The translations under genes and the position numbers were made by a program. A stretch of DNA of 64,000 bases from Cyprinodon diabolis (taxonomy: Eukaryota; Chordata; Actinopteri; Cyprinodontiformes; Cyprinodontidae): NCBI GenBank assembly GCA_030533445.1, contig CM060071.1:248001-312000 (forward strand), written 5' to 3'. Positions 12,620 through 24,985 of the stretch are shown here, in pieces (position 1 is the first letter of the stretch; each line of letters begins with the position of its first letter). Below the pieces are notes generated by a model. That model saw nothing but the letters and a program-made list of their open reading frames with translations, was not told the DNA's origin and ran no database searches.

Positions 12620-15000
12620 TTTATAACAGGCTCTGGCTTATAAGGGCCTCTGGTTTATAACAGGCTCTGGTTTATAACCGGCTTTGGTTTATAAAGGGTT
12701 CTGGTTTATAACAGGCTCTGGTTTATAACTGGCTTTGGTTTATAAAGGGCTCTGGTTTATAAAGGGCTCTGGTTTATAACAGGCTCTGGTGAATAAAAAG
12801 CTCTGGTTTACAACGGGCTCTAGTTTATAACCGGCTTTTATTTTTATAAAGGGCTCTGGTTTATAAAGGGCTGTGGTTTATAACAGGCTCTGGTATATAG
12901 AGGGCTTTGGTTTATGAAGGGCTCTGGTTTAAAAAGGGCTATGCTTTATAACGGGATCTGGTTTATAAAGGGTTCTGGTTTATAAAGGGCTCTGGTTTTT
13001 AATGGGCTCTGGCTTCTAACGGGCTTTGGTTTAGAAAGGCCTATGGTTTATAACAGGCTCTGGTTTATAACCGGCTCTGGTTTATAAAGTGTTCTCGTTT
13101 ATAACGGGCTCTGGTTTAAAACTGGCTTTGGTTTATAAAGGGCTCTGGTTTATAAAGGGTTCTGGTTTATGACAAGCTCTGGTATATAAAGGGCTTTGGT
13201 TTCTAAAGGGCTTTGGTTTATAAAGGGCTTTGGTTTATAAAGGGCTCTTGTTTATAAAGGGCTCTGGTTTATAAAGGGCTCTGGTTTATAACGGGCTCTG
13301 GTTTTTAATGGCCTGTGGCTTATAACAGGCTCTGGTTTATAAAGGGTTCTGGTTTATAAAGGGCTCTTGTTTGTAACTGGCTTTGGTTTATAACGGTCTC
13401 TGGTTTATAATGGGCTCTGGTTTATAACCGGCTTTGCTTTATAAAGGGCTCTGGTTTAGAAAGGGCTATGGTTTATGACAGGCTCTGGTTAATAAAGGGC
13501 TGTGGTTTATAAAGGGCTCCAGTTTTTAACTGGCTATGTTTTAAAAAGGGCTCTGGTTTTTAACGATTTCTGGTCTATAACCGGCTCTGGTTTAAAAAGG
13601 CCTTTGGTTTGTAAAGGGCTCTGGTTTGTAATGGGCTCTGGTTTATAACAGGCTTTGTTTTAAAAAGGGCTCTTGTTTATAATAGGCTCTGGTTTATAAC
13701 CGGCTTTGGTTTATAACGGGCTATGGTTTATAACGGGATCTGGATTACAAAGGGTTCTGGTTTATAACAGGCTCTGGTATATAAAGGGCTTTGGTTTCTA
13801 AAAGGCTGTGGTTTATAAAGGGCTTTGGTTTATAAAGGGTTCTGGTTTATAAAGGGCTCTAGTTTGTAAAGGGCTCTGGTTTATGACAGGCTCTGGTTTA
13901 TAAAGGGTTCTGGTTTATAAAGGGCCCTGGTTTTTAATGGGATCTGGCTTATAAAGGCCTCTGGTTTATAACAGCCTCTGGTTTATAACCGCTTTTGGTT
14001 TATAAAGAATTCTGGTTTATGACAGGCTCTGGTTTATAACCGGCTTTGGTTTATAAAGGGCTTTGGTTTATAAAGGGCTTTGGTTTATAAAGAGCTTTGG
14101 TTTATAAAGGGCTATGATTTATAACGGGATCTGGTTTATAAAGGGTTCTGGTTTATAAAGGGCTCTGGTTTTTAATGGGCTCTGGTTTAAAAGGGGCCTT
14201 GGTCTCTAAAGGGCTTTGGGTTATATAGGGCTATGATTTATAAAGGGCTCTGGTTTATAACGGGCTCTGGTTTATAAAGGGTTCTGGTTTATAAAGGGCT
14301 CTGGTTTTTAACGGCCTCTGGTTTATAACCTTCTTTGGTTTATAAAGGGCTCTGGTTTATAACGGGCTCTGGTTTATAACCGGCTTTGGTTTATAAAGGG
14401 CTCTGGTTTATTACAGGCTCTGAAATATAAAGGGGTTTGGTTTCTAAAGGGCTTTGGTTTATAAAGGGCGCTGTGTTTTAAAGGGCTCTGGTTTATACAG
14501 GGCTCTGGTTTATAATGGGCTCTGGTTTATAAAGGGCTCTGTTTTTTTAATGGGCTCTGGTTCATAAAGGGCTCTGGTTTATAACTGGCTCTGGTTTATA
14601 ACGGGCTCTGGTTTAAAAAGTACTTTTGGTTTTTACAGGGCTCTGGTTTATAACGGGCTCTGGTTTATAAAGGGTTCTGGCTTATAAAGGACTCTGGTTC
14701 TTAACGGCCTCTGGCTTATAACGGGCTTTGGTTTAAAAAGGCCTCTGGATTATAACAGGCTCTGGTTTGTAACCGGCTTTGGTTCATGAAGGGCTCTGGT
14801 TTATTACAGGCTCTGGTATATAAAGGGCTTTGGTTTATAAAGGGCTCTGGTTTATAAAGGGCTCTGGTTTATAAAGGGTTCTGGTTTATAACAGGCTCTG
14901 GTTAATAAAGGGCTCTGGTTTTTATTTGGCTCTGGTTCATAAAGGGCTCTGGTTTATAACAGGCTCTGGTTTATAAAGCGTTCCGGTTTATTTAGGGCTC
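12620..15000 (+). repeat. Dispersed segmental duplication, copy 2 of 4890-7420
   Basis: It carries the same variant order as 4890-7420 with scattered substitutions and loss of some monomers. Landmarks: GTGTTCTCG at 13091, CTGGATTACAAAGGG at 13740, CTGAAATATAAAGG at 14420. Part of it (about 14400-15700) is copied a third time near 39070-40340. Confidence 0.75.
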
Positions 15001-18000
15001 TGGTTTTTAACTGGCTCTGGTTTAAAAAGGGCTCTGGTTTTTAACGGGCTCTGGTCTATAACCGGCTATGGTTTAAAAAGGCCTTTGGTTTGTAAAGGGC
15101 TCTGGTCTATAACCGGCTCTGGTTTAAAAAGGGTCTGGTTTATAACCGGCTTTGGTTAATAAAGGGCTCTGGTTTATAAACGGCTCTGGTTTATTACAGG
15201 CTCTGGTATATAAATGACTCTAGTTTATTACAGGCTCTGGTATATAAATGGCTCTGGTTTATTACAGGCTCTGGTACTGTATATAAAGGGCTTTGGTTTC
15301 TAAAGGGCTTTGGTTTCTAAAGGGCGCTGGGTTATAAAGGGCTCTGGTTTATAAAGGGCTCTGGTTTTTAAAGGGCTTTGGTTTATAACGGGCTCTGGTT
15401 TATAAAGGGTTCTGGTTTGTAATGGGCTCTGGTTTATAACGGGCTTTGGTTTAAAAAGGGGTTTGGTTTCTAAAGGGTGCTGGGTTATAAAGGGCTCTGG
15501 TTTATACAGGGCTCTGGTTTTTACAGGGCTCTGGTTTATAACAGGCTCTGGTTTATAAAGGGTTCTGGTTTATAAAGGGTTCTGGTTTATAAAGGGCTCT
15601 GGTTTGTAATGGGCTCTGGTTTATAACGGGCTTTGGTTTAAAAAGGGCTCTGGTTTATAACAGGCTCTGGTTTATAACCGCTTTGGTTTATAACTGGCTC
15701 TGGTTGTTAAAGGGCTCTGGTTTATAACAGGCTCTTGTTTATAAAGCGTTCTGGTTTATAAAGGGCTCTGGTTTTTAACTGGCTGTGGTTTAAAAAGGGG
15801 TCTGGTTTTTAACGGGCTCTGGTCTATAACCGGCTCTGGTTTAAAAATGCCTTTGGTTTGTAAAGGGCTCTGGTCTATAACCGGCTCTGGTTTAAAAAGG
15901 GTCTGGTTTATAACCGGCTTTGGTTAATAAAGGGCTCTGGTTTATAAACGGCTCTGGTTTATTACAGGCTCTGGTATATGAATGGCTCTGGTTTTTTACA
16001 GGCTGTGGTATATAAAGGGCTTTGGTTTCTAAAGGGGTTTGGTTTCTAAAGGGCGCTGGGTTATATAGGGCTCTGGTTTATAAAGGGCTCTGGTTTTTAC
16101 AGGGCTCTGGTTTATAACGGGCTCTGGTTTATAAAGGGTTCTGGTTTATAAAGGGCTCTGGTTTTTAACTGGCTCTGGTTTAAAAAGGGCTCTGTTTTTT
16201 TAACGGGCTCTGGTCTATAACCGGCTCTGGTTTAAAAAGGGTCTGGTTTATAACCGGCTTTGGTTAATAAAGGGCTCTGGTTTATAAACGGCTCTGGTTT
16301 ATTACAGGCTCTGGTATATAAATGGCTCTGGTTTATTACAGGCCCTGGTATATAAAGGGCTTTGGTTTCTAAAGGGCTTTGGTTTCTAAAGGGCGCTGGG
16401 TTATAAAGGGCTCTGGTTTATAAAGGGCTCTGGTTTATAAAGGGCTCTGGTTTTTAAAGGGCTTTGGTTTATAACGGGCTCTGGTTTATAAAGGGTTCTG
16501 GTTTATAAAGGGCTCTGGTTTGTAATGGGCTCTGGTTTATAACGGGCTTTGGTTTAAAAAGGGCTCTGGATTATAACAGGCTCTGGTTTATAACCGGCGT
16601 TGGTTTATAACTGGCTCTGGTTGTTAAAGGGCTCTGGTTTATAAACGGCTCTGGTTTATTACAGGCTCTGGTATATAAATGGCTCTGGTTTATTACAGGC
16701 TCTGGTATATAAAGGGCTTTGGTTTCTAAAGGGCTTTGGTTTCTAAAGGGCTTTGGTTTCTAAAGGGCTTTGGTTTCTAAAGGGCGCTGGGTTATAAAGG
16801 GCTCTGGTTTATACAGGGCTCTGGTTTTTACAGGGCTCTGGTTTATAACGGGCTGTGGTTTATAAAGGGTTCTGGTTTATAAAGGGCTCTGGTTTGTAAT
16901 GGGCTCTGGTTTATAACGGGCTTTGGTTTAAAAAGGGCTCTGGTTTATAACAGGCTCTGGTTTATAACCGGCTTTGGTTTATAACTGGCTCTGGTTGTTA
17001 AAGGGCTCTGGTTTATAACAGGCTCTGGTTTATAAAGCGTTCTGGTTTATAAAGGGCTCTGGTTTTTAACTGGCTCTGGTTTAAAAAAGGGTCTGGTTTT
17101 TAACGGGCTCTGGTCTATAACCGGCTCTGGTTTAAAAAGGCCTTTGGTTTGTAAAGGGCTCTGGTCTATAACCAGCTCTGGTTTAAAAAGGCCTTTGGTT
17201 TGTAAAGGGCTCTGGTCTATAACCGGCTCTGGTTTAAAAAGGGTCTGGTTTATAACCGGCTTTGGTTAATAAAGGGCTCTGGTTTATAAACGGCTCTAGT
17301 TTATTACAGGCTCTGGTATATAAATGGCTCTGGTTTATTACAGCCTCTGGTATATACAGGGCTTTGGTTTCTAAAGGGCTTTGGTTTCTAAAGGGCGCTG
17401 GGTTATAAAGGACCCTGGTTTATAAAGGGCTCTGGTTTTTAAAGGGCTTTGGTTTATATCGGGCTCTGGTTTATAAAGGGTTCTGGTTTATAAAGGGCTC
17501 TGGTTTGTAATGGGCTCTGGTTTATAACTGGCTCTGGTTGTTAAAGGGCTCTGGTTTATAACAGGCTCTTGTTTATAAAGCGTTCTGGTTTATAAAGGGC
17601 TCTGGTTTTTAACTGGCTGTGGTTTAAAAAGGGGTCTGGTTTTTAACGGGCTCTGGTCTATAAGCGGCTCTGGTTTAAAAAGGCCTTTGGTTTGTAAAGG
17701 GCTCTGGTCTATAACCGGCTCTGGTTTAAAAAGGGTCTGGTTTATAACCGGCTTTGGTTAATAAAGGGCTCTGGTTTATAAACGGCTCTGGTTTATAAAC
17801 GGCTCTGGTTTATTACAGGCTCTGGTATATAAATGGCTCTGGTTTTTTACAGGCTGTGGTATATAAAGGGATTTGGTTTCTAAAGGGGTTTGGTTTCTAA
17901 AGGGCGCTGGGATATAAAGGGCTCTGGTTTATAAACGGCTCTGGTTTTTACAGGGCTCTGGTTCATAACGGGCTCTGGTTTATAAAGGGTTCTGGTTTAT

Positions 18001-19722
18001 AAAGGGCTCTGGTTTTTAACGGGCTATGGTTTATAAAGGGTTCTGGCTTATAAAGGGCTCTGGTTCTTAACGGCCTCTGGTTTATAACAGGCTCTTGTTT
18101 ATAAAGCGTTCTGTTTTATAAAGGGCTCTGGTTTTTAACTGGCTGTGGTTTAAAAAGGGGTCTGGTTTTTAACGGGCTCTGGTCTATAACCGGCTCTGGT
18201 TTAAAAAGGGCTCTGTTTTTTTAACGGGCTCTGATCTATAACCGGCTCTGGTTTAAAAAGGGTCTGGTTTATAACCGGCTTTGGTTAATAAAGGGCTCTG
18301 GTTTATAAACGGCTCTGGTTTATTACAGGCTCTGGTATATAAATGGCTCTGGTTTATTACAGGCTCTGGTATATAAAGGGCTTTGGTTTCTAAAGGGCTT
18401 TGGTTTCTAAAGGGCGCTGGGTTATAAAGGGCTCTGGTTTATAAAGGGCTCTGGTTTATAAAGGGCTCTGGTTTTTAAAGGGCTTTGGTTTATAACGGGC
18501 TCTGGTTTATTAAGGGTTCTGGTTTATAAAGGGCTCTGGTTTGTAATGGGCTCTGGTTTATAACTGGCTCTGGTTGTTAAAGGGCTCTGGTTTATAACAG
18601 GCTCTTGTTTATAAAGCGCTCTGGTTTATAAAGGGCTCTGGTTTTTAACTGGCTCTGGTTTAAAAAGGGGTCTGGTTTTTAACGGGCTCTGGTCTATAAC
18701 CGGCTCTGGTTTAAAAAGGCCTTTGGTTTGTAAAGGGCTCTGGTCTATAAACGGCTCTGGTTTAAAAAGGGTCTGGTTTATAACCGGCTTTGGTTAATAA
18801 AGGGCTCTGGTTTATAAACGGCTCTGGTTTATTACAGGCTCTGGTATATAAATGGCTCTGGTTTATTACAGGCTCTGGTATATAAAGGGCTTTGGTTTCT
18901 AAAGGGGTTTGGTTTCTAAAGGGCGCTGGTTTTTAACTGGCTCTGGTTTAAAAAGGGCTCTGGTTTTTAACGGGCTCTGGTCTATAACAGGCTCTGGTTT
19001 AAAAAGGCATTTGGTTTGTAACGGGCTCTGGTCTATAACCGCCTCTGGTTTAAAAAGGGTCTGGTTTATAAACGGCTTTGGTTAATAAAGGGCTCTGGTT
19101 TATTACAGGCTCTGGTATATAAAGGGCTTTGGTTTCTAAAGGGCACTGGCTTATAAAGGCCTCTGGTTTATAACAGGCTCTGGTTTATAACCGGCTTTGG
19201 TTTATAAAGGGCTCTGGTTTATAAAGGGCTCCGGTTTATAAGAGGCTCTTGTTAATAAAGGGCTCTGGTTTATAAAGGGCTCTGGTTTTTAACTGGCTCT
19301 GGTTTAAAAAGGGTTCTGGTTTTTAACGGGCTCTGGTCTGTAACCGGCTCTGGTTTAAAAAGGGTCTGGTTTATAACCGGCTTTGGTTAATAAAGGGCTC
19401 TGGTTTATAAACGGCTCTGGTTTTTTACAGGCTCTGGTATATAAATGGCTCTGGTTTATTACAGGCTCTGGTATATAAAGGGCTTTGGTTTCTAAAGGGC
19501 TTTGATTTCTAAAGTGCGCTGGGTTATAAAGGGCTCTGGTTTATACAGGGCTCTAGTTTTTACAGGGCTCTGGTTTATAACGGGCTCTGGTTTATAAAGG
19601 GTTCTGGTTTATAAAGGGCTCTGGTTTGTAATGGGCTCTGGTTTATAACGGGCTTTGGTTTAAAAAGGGCTCTGGTTTATAACAGGCTCTGGTTTATAAC
19701 CGGCTTTGGTTTATAACAGGCT

Positions 19723-20078
19723 CTGGCTTATAAAGGCCTCTGGTTTATAACAGGCTCTGGTTTATAACCGGCTTTGGTTTATAAAGGGCTCTGGTTTATA
19801 AAGGGCTCCGGTTTATAACAGGCTCTTGTTAATAAAGGGCTCTGGTTTATAAAGGGCTCTGGTTTTTAACTGGCTCTGGTTTAAAAAGGGCTCTGGTTTT
19901 TAACGGGCTCTGGTCTATAACAGGCTCTGGTTTAAAAAGGCATTTGGTTTGTAACGGGCTCTGGTCTATAACCGGCTCTGGTTTAAAAAGGGTCTGGTTT
20001 ATAAACGGCTTTGGTTAATAAAGGGCTCTGGTTTATTACAGGCTCTGGTATATAAAGGGCTTTGGTTTCTAAAGGGCA
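19723..20078 (+). repeat. 356-bp tandem duplication, unit 1
   Basis: The unit runs from CTGGCTTATAAAGGCC through CTCCGGTTTATAACAGG, CTTGTTAATAAAGGG, AAAAAGGCATTTGG and TTTCTAAAGGGCA. Landmarks CTGGCTTATAAAGG (19723, 20079) and GGCATTTGG (19939, 20295) give a constant 356-bp offset, which is 21 monomers minus 1 bp. Confidence 0.85.
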
Positions 20079-20434
20079 CTGGCTTATAAAGGCCTCTGGT
20101 TTATAACAGGCTCTGGTTTATAACCGGCTTTGGTTTATAAAGGGCTCTGGTTTATAAAGGTCTCCGGTTTATAACAGGCTCTTGTTAATAAAGGGCTCTG
20201 GTTTATAAAGGGCTCTGGTTTTTAACTGGCTCTGGTTTAAAAAGGGCTCTGGTTTTTAACGGGCTCTGGTCTATAACAGGCTCTGGTTTAAAAAGGCATT
20301 TGGTTTGTAACGGGCTCTGGTCTATAACCGGCTCTGGTTTAAAAAGGGTCTGGTTTATAAACGGCTTTGGATAATAAAGGGCTCTGGTTTATTACAGGCT
20401 CTGGTATATAAAGGGCTTTGGTTTCTAAAGGGCA
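20079..20434 (+). repeat. 356-bp tandem duplication, unit 2
   Basis: Near-identical second unit of 19723-20078; single-base differences include GGTCTCCGG here against GGGCTCCGG and GGATAATAAAGG against GGTTAATAAAGG. Identity ends where GGGCACTGGCTTAT becomes GGGCACTGGGTTAT near 20435. Confidence 0.85.
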
Positions 20435-20911
20435 CTGGGTTATAAAGGGCTCTGGTTTATAAAGGGCTCTGGTATTTAAAGGGCTCTGGTTTATAACAGG
20501 CTCTGGTTTATAAAGGGTTCCTGTTTATAAAGGGCTCTGGTTTGTAAAGGGCTCTGGTTTATAATGGGCTTTGGTTTAAAATGGGCTCTAGTTTATAACA
20601 GGCTCTGGTTTATAATCGGCTTTGGTTTATAAAGAGCTCTGGTTTATAACGGGCTCTGGTTTATAACCGGCTTTGGTTTATAAAGGGCTCTGGCTTAAAA
20701 AGGCCTCTGGTTTATAACAGGCTCTGGTTTATAACCGGCTTTGGTTTATAAAGGGTTTTGGTTTATAACAGGCTTTGGTTTATAACTGGCTCTGGTTGTT
20801 AAAGGGCTCTGTTTTATAACAGGCTCTTGTTTATAAAGCGTTTTGGTTTATAAAGGGCTCTGGTTTTTAACTGGCTGTGGTTTAAAAAGGGGTCTGGTTT
20901 TTAACGGGCTC

Positions 20912-22948
20912 CGGTCTATAACCGGCTCTGGTTTAAAAAGGCCTTTGGTTTGTAAAGGGCTCTGGTCTATAACCGGCTCTGGTTTAAAAAGGGTCTGGTT
21001 TATAACCGGCTTTGGTTAATAAAGGGCTCTGGTTTATAAACGGCTCTGGTTTATTACAGGCTCTGGTATATAAATGGCTTTGGTTTCTAAAGGGGTTTGG
21101 TTTCTAAAGGGCGCTGGGTTATAAAGGGCTCTGGTTTATAAAGGGCTCTGGTTTTTACAGGGCTCTGGTTTATAACGGGCTCTGGTTTATAAAGGGTTCT
21201 GGTTTATAAAGGGCTCTGGTTTTTAACTGGCTCTGGTTTAAAAAGGGCTCTGTTTTTTTAACAGGCTCTGGTCTATAACCGGCTCTGGATTAAAAAGGGT
21301 CTGGTTTATAACCGGCTTTGGTTAATAAAGGGCTCTGGTTTATAAACGGCTCTGGTTTATTACAGGCTCTGGTATATAAATGGCTCTGGTTTATTACAGG
21401 CTCTGGTATATAAAGGGCTTTTGTTTCTAAAGGGCTTTGGTTTCTAAAGGGCGCTGGGTTATAAAGGGCTCTGGTTTATAAAGGGCTCTGGTTTATAAAG
21501 GGCTCTGGTTTTTAAAGGGCTTTGGTTTATAACGGGCTCTGGTTTATAAAGGGTTCTGGTTTATAAAGGGCTCTGGTTTGTAATGGGCTCTGGTTTATAA
21601 CGGGCTTTGGTTTAAAAAGGGCTCTGGTTTATAACCGGCTTTGGTATATAACTGGCTCTGGTTGTTAAAGGGCTCTGGTTTATAACAGGCTCTTGTTTAT
21701 AAAGCGTTCTGTTTTATAAAGGGCTCTGGTTTTTAACTGGCTGTGGTTTAAAAAGGGGTCTGGTTTTTAACGGGCTCTGGTCTATAACCGGCTCTGGTTT
21801 AAAAAGGCCTTTGGTTTGTAAAGGGCTCTGGTCTATAACCGGCTCTGGTTTAAAAAGGGTCTGGTTTATAACCGGCTTTGGTTAATAAAGGGCTCTGGTT
21901 TATAAACGGCTCTGGTTTATTACAGGCTCTGGTATATAAACGGCTCTGGTTTATTACAGGCTCTGGTATATAAATGGCTCTGGTTTTTTACAGGCTGTGG
22001 TATATAAAGGGATTTGGTTTCTAAAGGGGTTTGGTTTCTAAAGGGTGCTGGGATATAAAGGGCTCTGGTTTATAAAGGGCTCTTGTTTTTACAGGGCTCT
22101 GGTTCATAACGGGCTCTGGTTTATAAAGGGTTCTGGTTTATAAAGGGCTCTGGTTTTTAACTGGCTCTGGTGTAAAAAGGGCTCTGTTTTTTTAACGGGC
22201 TCTGATCTATAACCGGCTCTGGTTTAAAAAGGGTTCTGGTTTATAAAGGGCTCTGGTTTGTAATGGGCTCTGGTTTATAACTGGCTCTGGTTGTTAAAGG
22301 GCTCTGGTTTATAACAGGCTCTTGTTTATAAAGCGTTCTGGTTTATAAAGGGCTCTGGTTTTTAACTGGCTCTGGTTTAAAAAGGGGTCTGGTTTTTAAC
22401 GGGCTCTGGTCTATAACCGGCTCTGGTTTAAAAAGGCCTTTGGTTTGTAAAGGGCTCTGGTCTATAAACGGCTCTGGTTTAAAAAGGGTCTGGTTTATAA
22501 CCGGCTTTGGTTAATAAAGGGCTCTGGTTTATAAACGGCTCTGGTTTATTACAGGCTCTGGTATATAAATGGCTCTGGTTTATTACAGGCTCTGGTATAT
22601 AAAGGGCTTTGGTTTCTAAAGGGGTTTGGTTTCTAAAGGGCGCTGGTTTTTAACTGGCTCTGGTTTAAAAAGGGCTCTGGTTTTTAACGGGCTCTGGTCT
22701 ATAACAGGCTCTGGTTTAAAAAGGCATTTGGTTTGTAACGGGCTCTGGTCTATAACCGGCTCTGGTTTAAAAAGGGTCTGGTTTATAAACGGCTTTGGTT
22801 AATAAAGGGCTCTGGTTTATTACAGGCTCTGGTATATAAAGGGCTTTGGTTTCTAAAGGGCACTGGCTTATAAAGGCCTCTGGTTTATAACAGGCTCTGG
22901 TTTATAACCGGCTTTGGTTTATAAAGGGCTCTGGTTTATAAAGGGCTC
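20912..22948 (+). repeat. 2037-bp higher-order repeat, unit A
   Basis: This unit and the next form a near-perfect tandem pair. Offsets between landmarks are all 2037 bp: GGCCTTTGG at about 20940 and 22977, TAAATGGCTTTGG at 21071 and 23108, GGTTGTTAA at 21660 and 23697, the second GGTTGTTAA at 22289 and 24326, GGCGCTGGTTTTTAAC at 22639 and 24676, GGCATTTGG at 22723 and 24760. I saw only scattered single-base differences, such as GGGCTCTGGTTTAT at 21126 against GGGCTCATGTTTAT in unit B. The unit holds about 120 monomers, including several 16-bp ones. Confidence 0.9.
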
Positions 22949-24985
22949 CGGTTTATAACCGGCTCTGGTTTAAAAAGGCCTTTGGTTTGTAAAGGGCTCT
23001 GGTCTATAACCGGCTCTGGTTTAAAAAGGGTCTGGTTTATAACCGGCTTTGGTTAATAAAGGGCTCTGGTTTATAAACGGCTCTGGTTTATTACAGGCTC
23101 TGGTATATAAATGGCTTTGGTTTCTAAAGGGGTTTAGTTTCTAAAGGGCGCTGGGTTATAAAGGGCTCATGTTTATAAAGGGCTCTGGTTTTTACAGGGC
23201 TCTGGTTTATAACGGGCTCTGGTTTATAAAGGGTTCTGGTTTATAAAGGGCTCTGGTTTTTAACTGGCTCTGGTTTAAAAAGGGCTCTGTTTTTTTAACA
23301 GGCTCTGGTCTATAATCGGCTCTGGTTTAAAAAGGGTCTGGTTTATAACCGGCTTTGGTTAATAAAGGGCTCTGGTTTATAAACGGCTCTGGTTTATTAC
23401 AGGCTCTGGTATATAAATGGCTCTGGTTTATTACAGGCTCTGGTATATAAAGGGCTTTTGTTTCTAAAGGGCTTTGGTTTCTAAAGGGCGCTGGGTTATA
23501 AAGGGCTCTGGTTTATAAAGGGCTCTGGTTTATAAAGGGCTCTGGTTTTTAAAGGGCTTTGGTTTATAACGGGCTCTGGTTTATAAAGGGTTCTGGTTTA
23601 TAAAGGGCTCTGGTTTGTAATGGGCTCTGGTTTATAACGGGCTTTGGTTTAAAAAGGGCTCTGGTTTATAACCGGCTTTGGTTTATAACTGGCTCTGGTT
23701 GTTAAAGGGCTCTGGTTTATAACAGGCTCTTGTTTATAAAGCGTTCTGTTTTATAAAGGGCTCTGGTTTTTAACTGGCTGTGGTTTAAAAAGGGGTCTGG
23801 TTTTTAACGGGCTCTGGTCTATAACCGGCTCTGGTTTAAAAAGGCCTTTGGTTTGTAAAGGGCTCTGGTCTATAACCGGCTCTGGTTTAAAAAGGGTCTG
23901 GTTTATAACCGGCTTTGGTTAATAAAGGGCTCTGGTTTATAAACGGCTCTGGTTTATTACAGGCTCTGGTATATAAACGGCTCTGGTTTATTACAGGCTC
24001 TGGTATATAAATGGCTCTGGTTTTTTACAGGCTGTGGTATATAAAGGGATTTGGTTTCTAAAGGGGTTTGGTTTCTAAAGGGCGCTGGGATATAAAGGGC
24101 TCTGGTTTATAAAGGGCTCTGGTTTTTACAGGGCTCTGGTTCATAACGGGCTCTGGTTTATAAAGGGTTCTGGTTTATAAAGGGCTCTGGTTTTTAACTG
24201 GCTCTGGTTTAAAAAGGGCTCTGTTTTTTTAACGGGCTCTGATCTATAACCGGCTCTGGTTTAAAAAGGGTTCTGGTTTATAAAGGGCTCTGGTTTGTAA
24301 TGGGCTCTGGTTTATAACTGGCTCTGGTTGTTAAAGGGCTCTGGTTTATAACAGGCTCTTGTTTATAAAGCGTTCTGGTTTATAAAGGGCTCTGGTTTTT
24401 AACTGGCTCTGGTTTAAAAAGGGGTCTGGTTTTTAACGGGCTCTGGTCTATAACCGGCTCTGGTTTAAAAAGGCCTTTGGTTTGTAAAGGGCTCTGGTCT
24501 ATAAACGGCTCCGGTTTAAAAAGGGTCTGGTTTATAACCGGCTTTGGTTAATAAAGGGCTCTGGTTTATAAACGGCTCTGGTTTATTACAGGCTCTGGTA
24601 TATAAATGGCTCTGGTTTATTACAGGCTCTGGTATATAAAGGGCTTTGGTTTCTAAAGGGGTTTGGTTTCTAAAGGGCGCTGGTTTTTAACTGGCTCTGG
24701 TTTAAAAAGGGCTCTGGTTTTTAACGGGCTCTGGTCTATAACAGGCTCTGGTTTAAAAAGGCATTTGGTTTGTAACGGGCTCTGGTCTATAACCGGCTCT
24801 GGTTTAAAAAGGGTCTGGTTTATAAACGGCTTTGGTTAATAAAGGGCTCTGGTTTATTACAGGCTCTGGTATATAAAGGGCTTTGGTTTCTAAAGGGCAC
24901 TGGCTTATAAAGGCCTCTGGTTTATAACAGGCTCTGGTTTATAACCGGCTTTGGTTTATAAAGGGCTCTGGTTTATAAAGGGCTC
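22949..24985 (+). repeat. 2037-bp higher-order repeat, unit B
   Basis: Second unit of the pair. The join with unit A lies inside a shared CTCCGGT segment near 22947-22952: sequence before it matches the end of unit A's right flank, and sequence after it restarts at unit A's beginning. The join is in register with the 17-bp monomer. After 24985 the array continues with CTCCGGTTTATAACAGG instead of restarting. Confidence 0.9.

Larger units (their letters stand above)
4446..15400 (+). repeat. Array domain II: CTTT/CTCT family with GGTGAATAAAAAGCTCT and GTGTTCTCG markers
   Basis: From about 4446 the array is made of the variants GGTTTATAACAGGCTCT, GGTTTATAACCGGCTTT, GGTTTCTAAAGGGCTTT and GGTTTAAAAAGGCCTCT. 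Rare landmarks such as GTGTTCTCG (4572, 5371, 13091), GGTGAATAAAAAG and CTGGATTACAAAGGG (6121, 13740) reveal long-range duplications inside it. The first two GTGTTCTCG blocks are 799 bp apart, exactly 47 monomers. No gene or non-repeat DNA is present. The right border is gradual: variants typical of the next domain, such as GGTTGTTAAAGGG, begin to dominate after about 15400. Confidence 0.8.
15400..20911 (+). repeat. Array domain III, irregular part: TTTTTAACTGG / TTTAAAAAGG family
   Basis: The block series GGTTGTTAAAGGG, CTTGTTTATAAAGCG, TTTTTAACTGGCT, TTTAAAAAGGGGTCTGG, GGTCTATAACCGG, TTTAAAAAGGCCTTTGG, GGTTAATAAAGGG, TTTATTACAGG recurs here with uneven spacing. GGTTGTTAA lies at about 15702, 16619, 16993, 17536 and 18572. 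These blocks are ancestors or relatives of the regular 2037-bp units that follow. A 16-bp monomer ending in AAAAAGGGTCT is common and shifts the phase by one. A segment around 18535-19240 matches 22258-22960 at a constant offset of 3717 bp. Confidence 0.8.

Noticed and set aside
16190..16205. Poly-T run as a terminator or Pol III stop
   Set aside because: Runs such as TCTGTTTTTTTAAC are recurring monomer variants seen many times across the array, with no upstream hairpin or gene.
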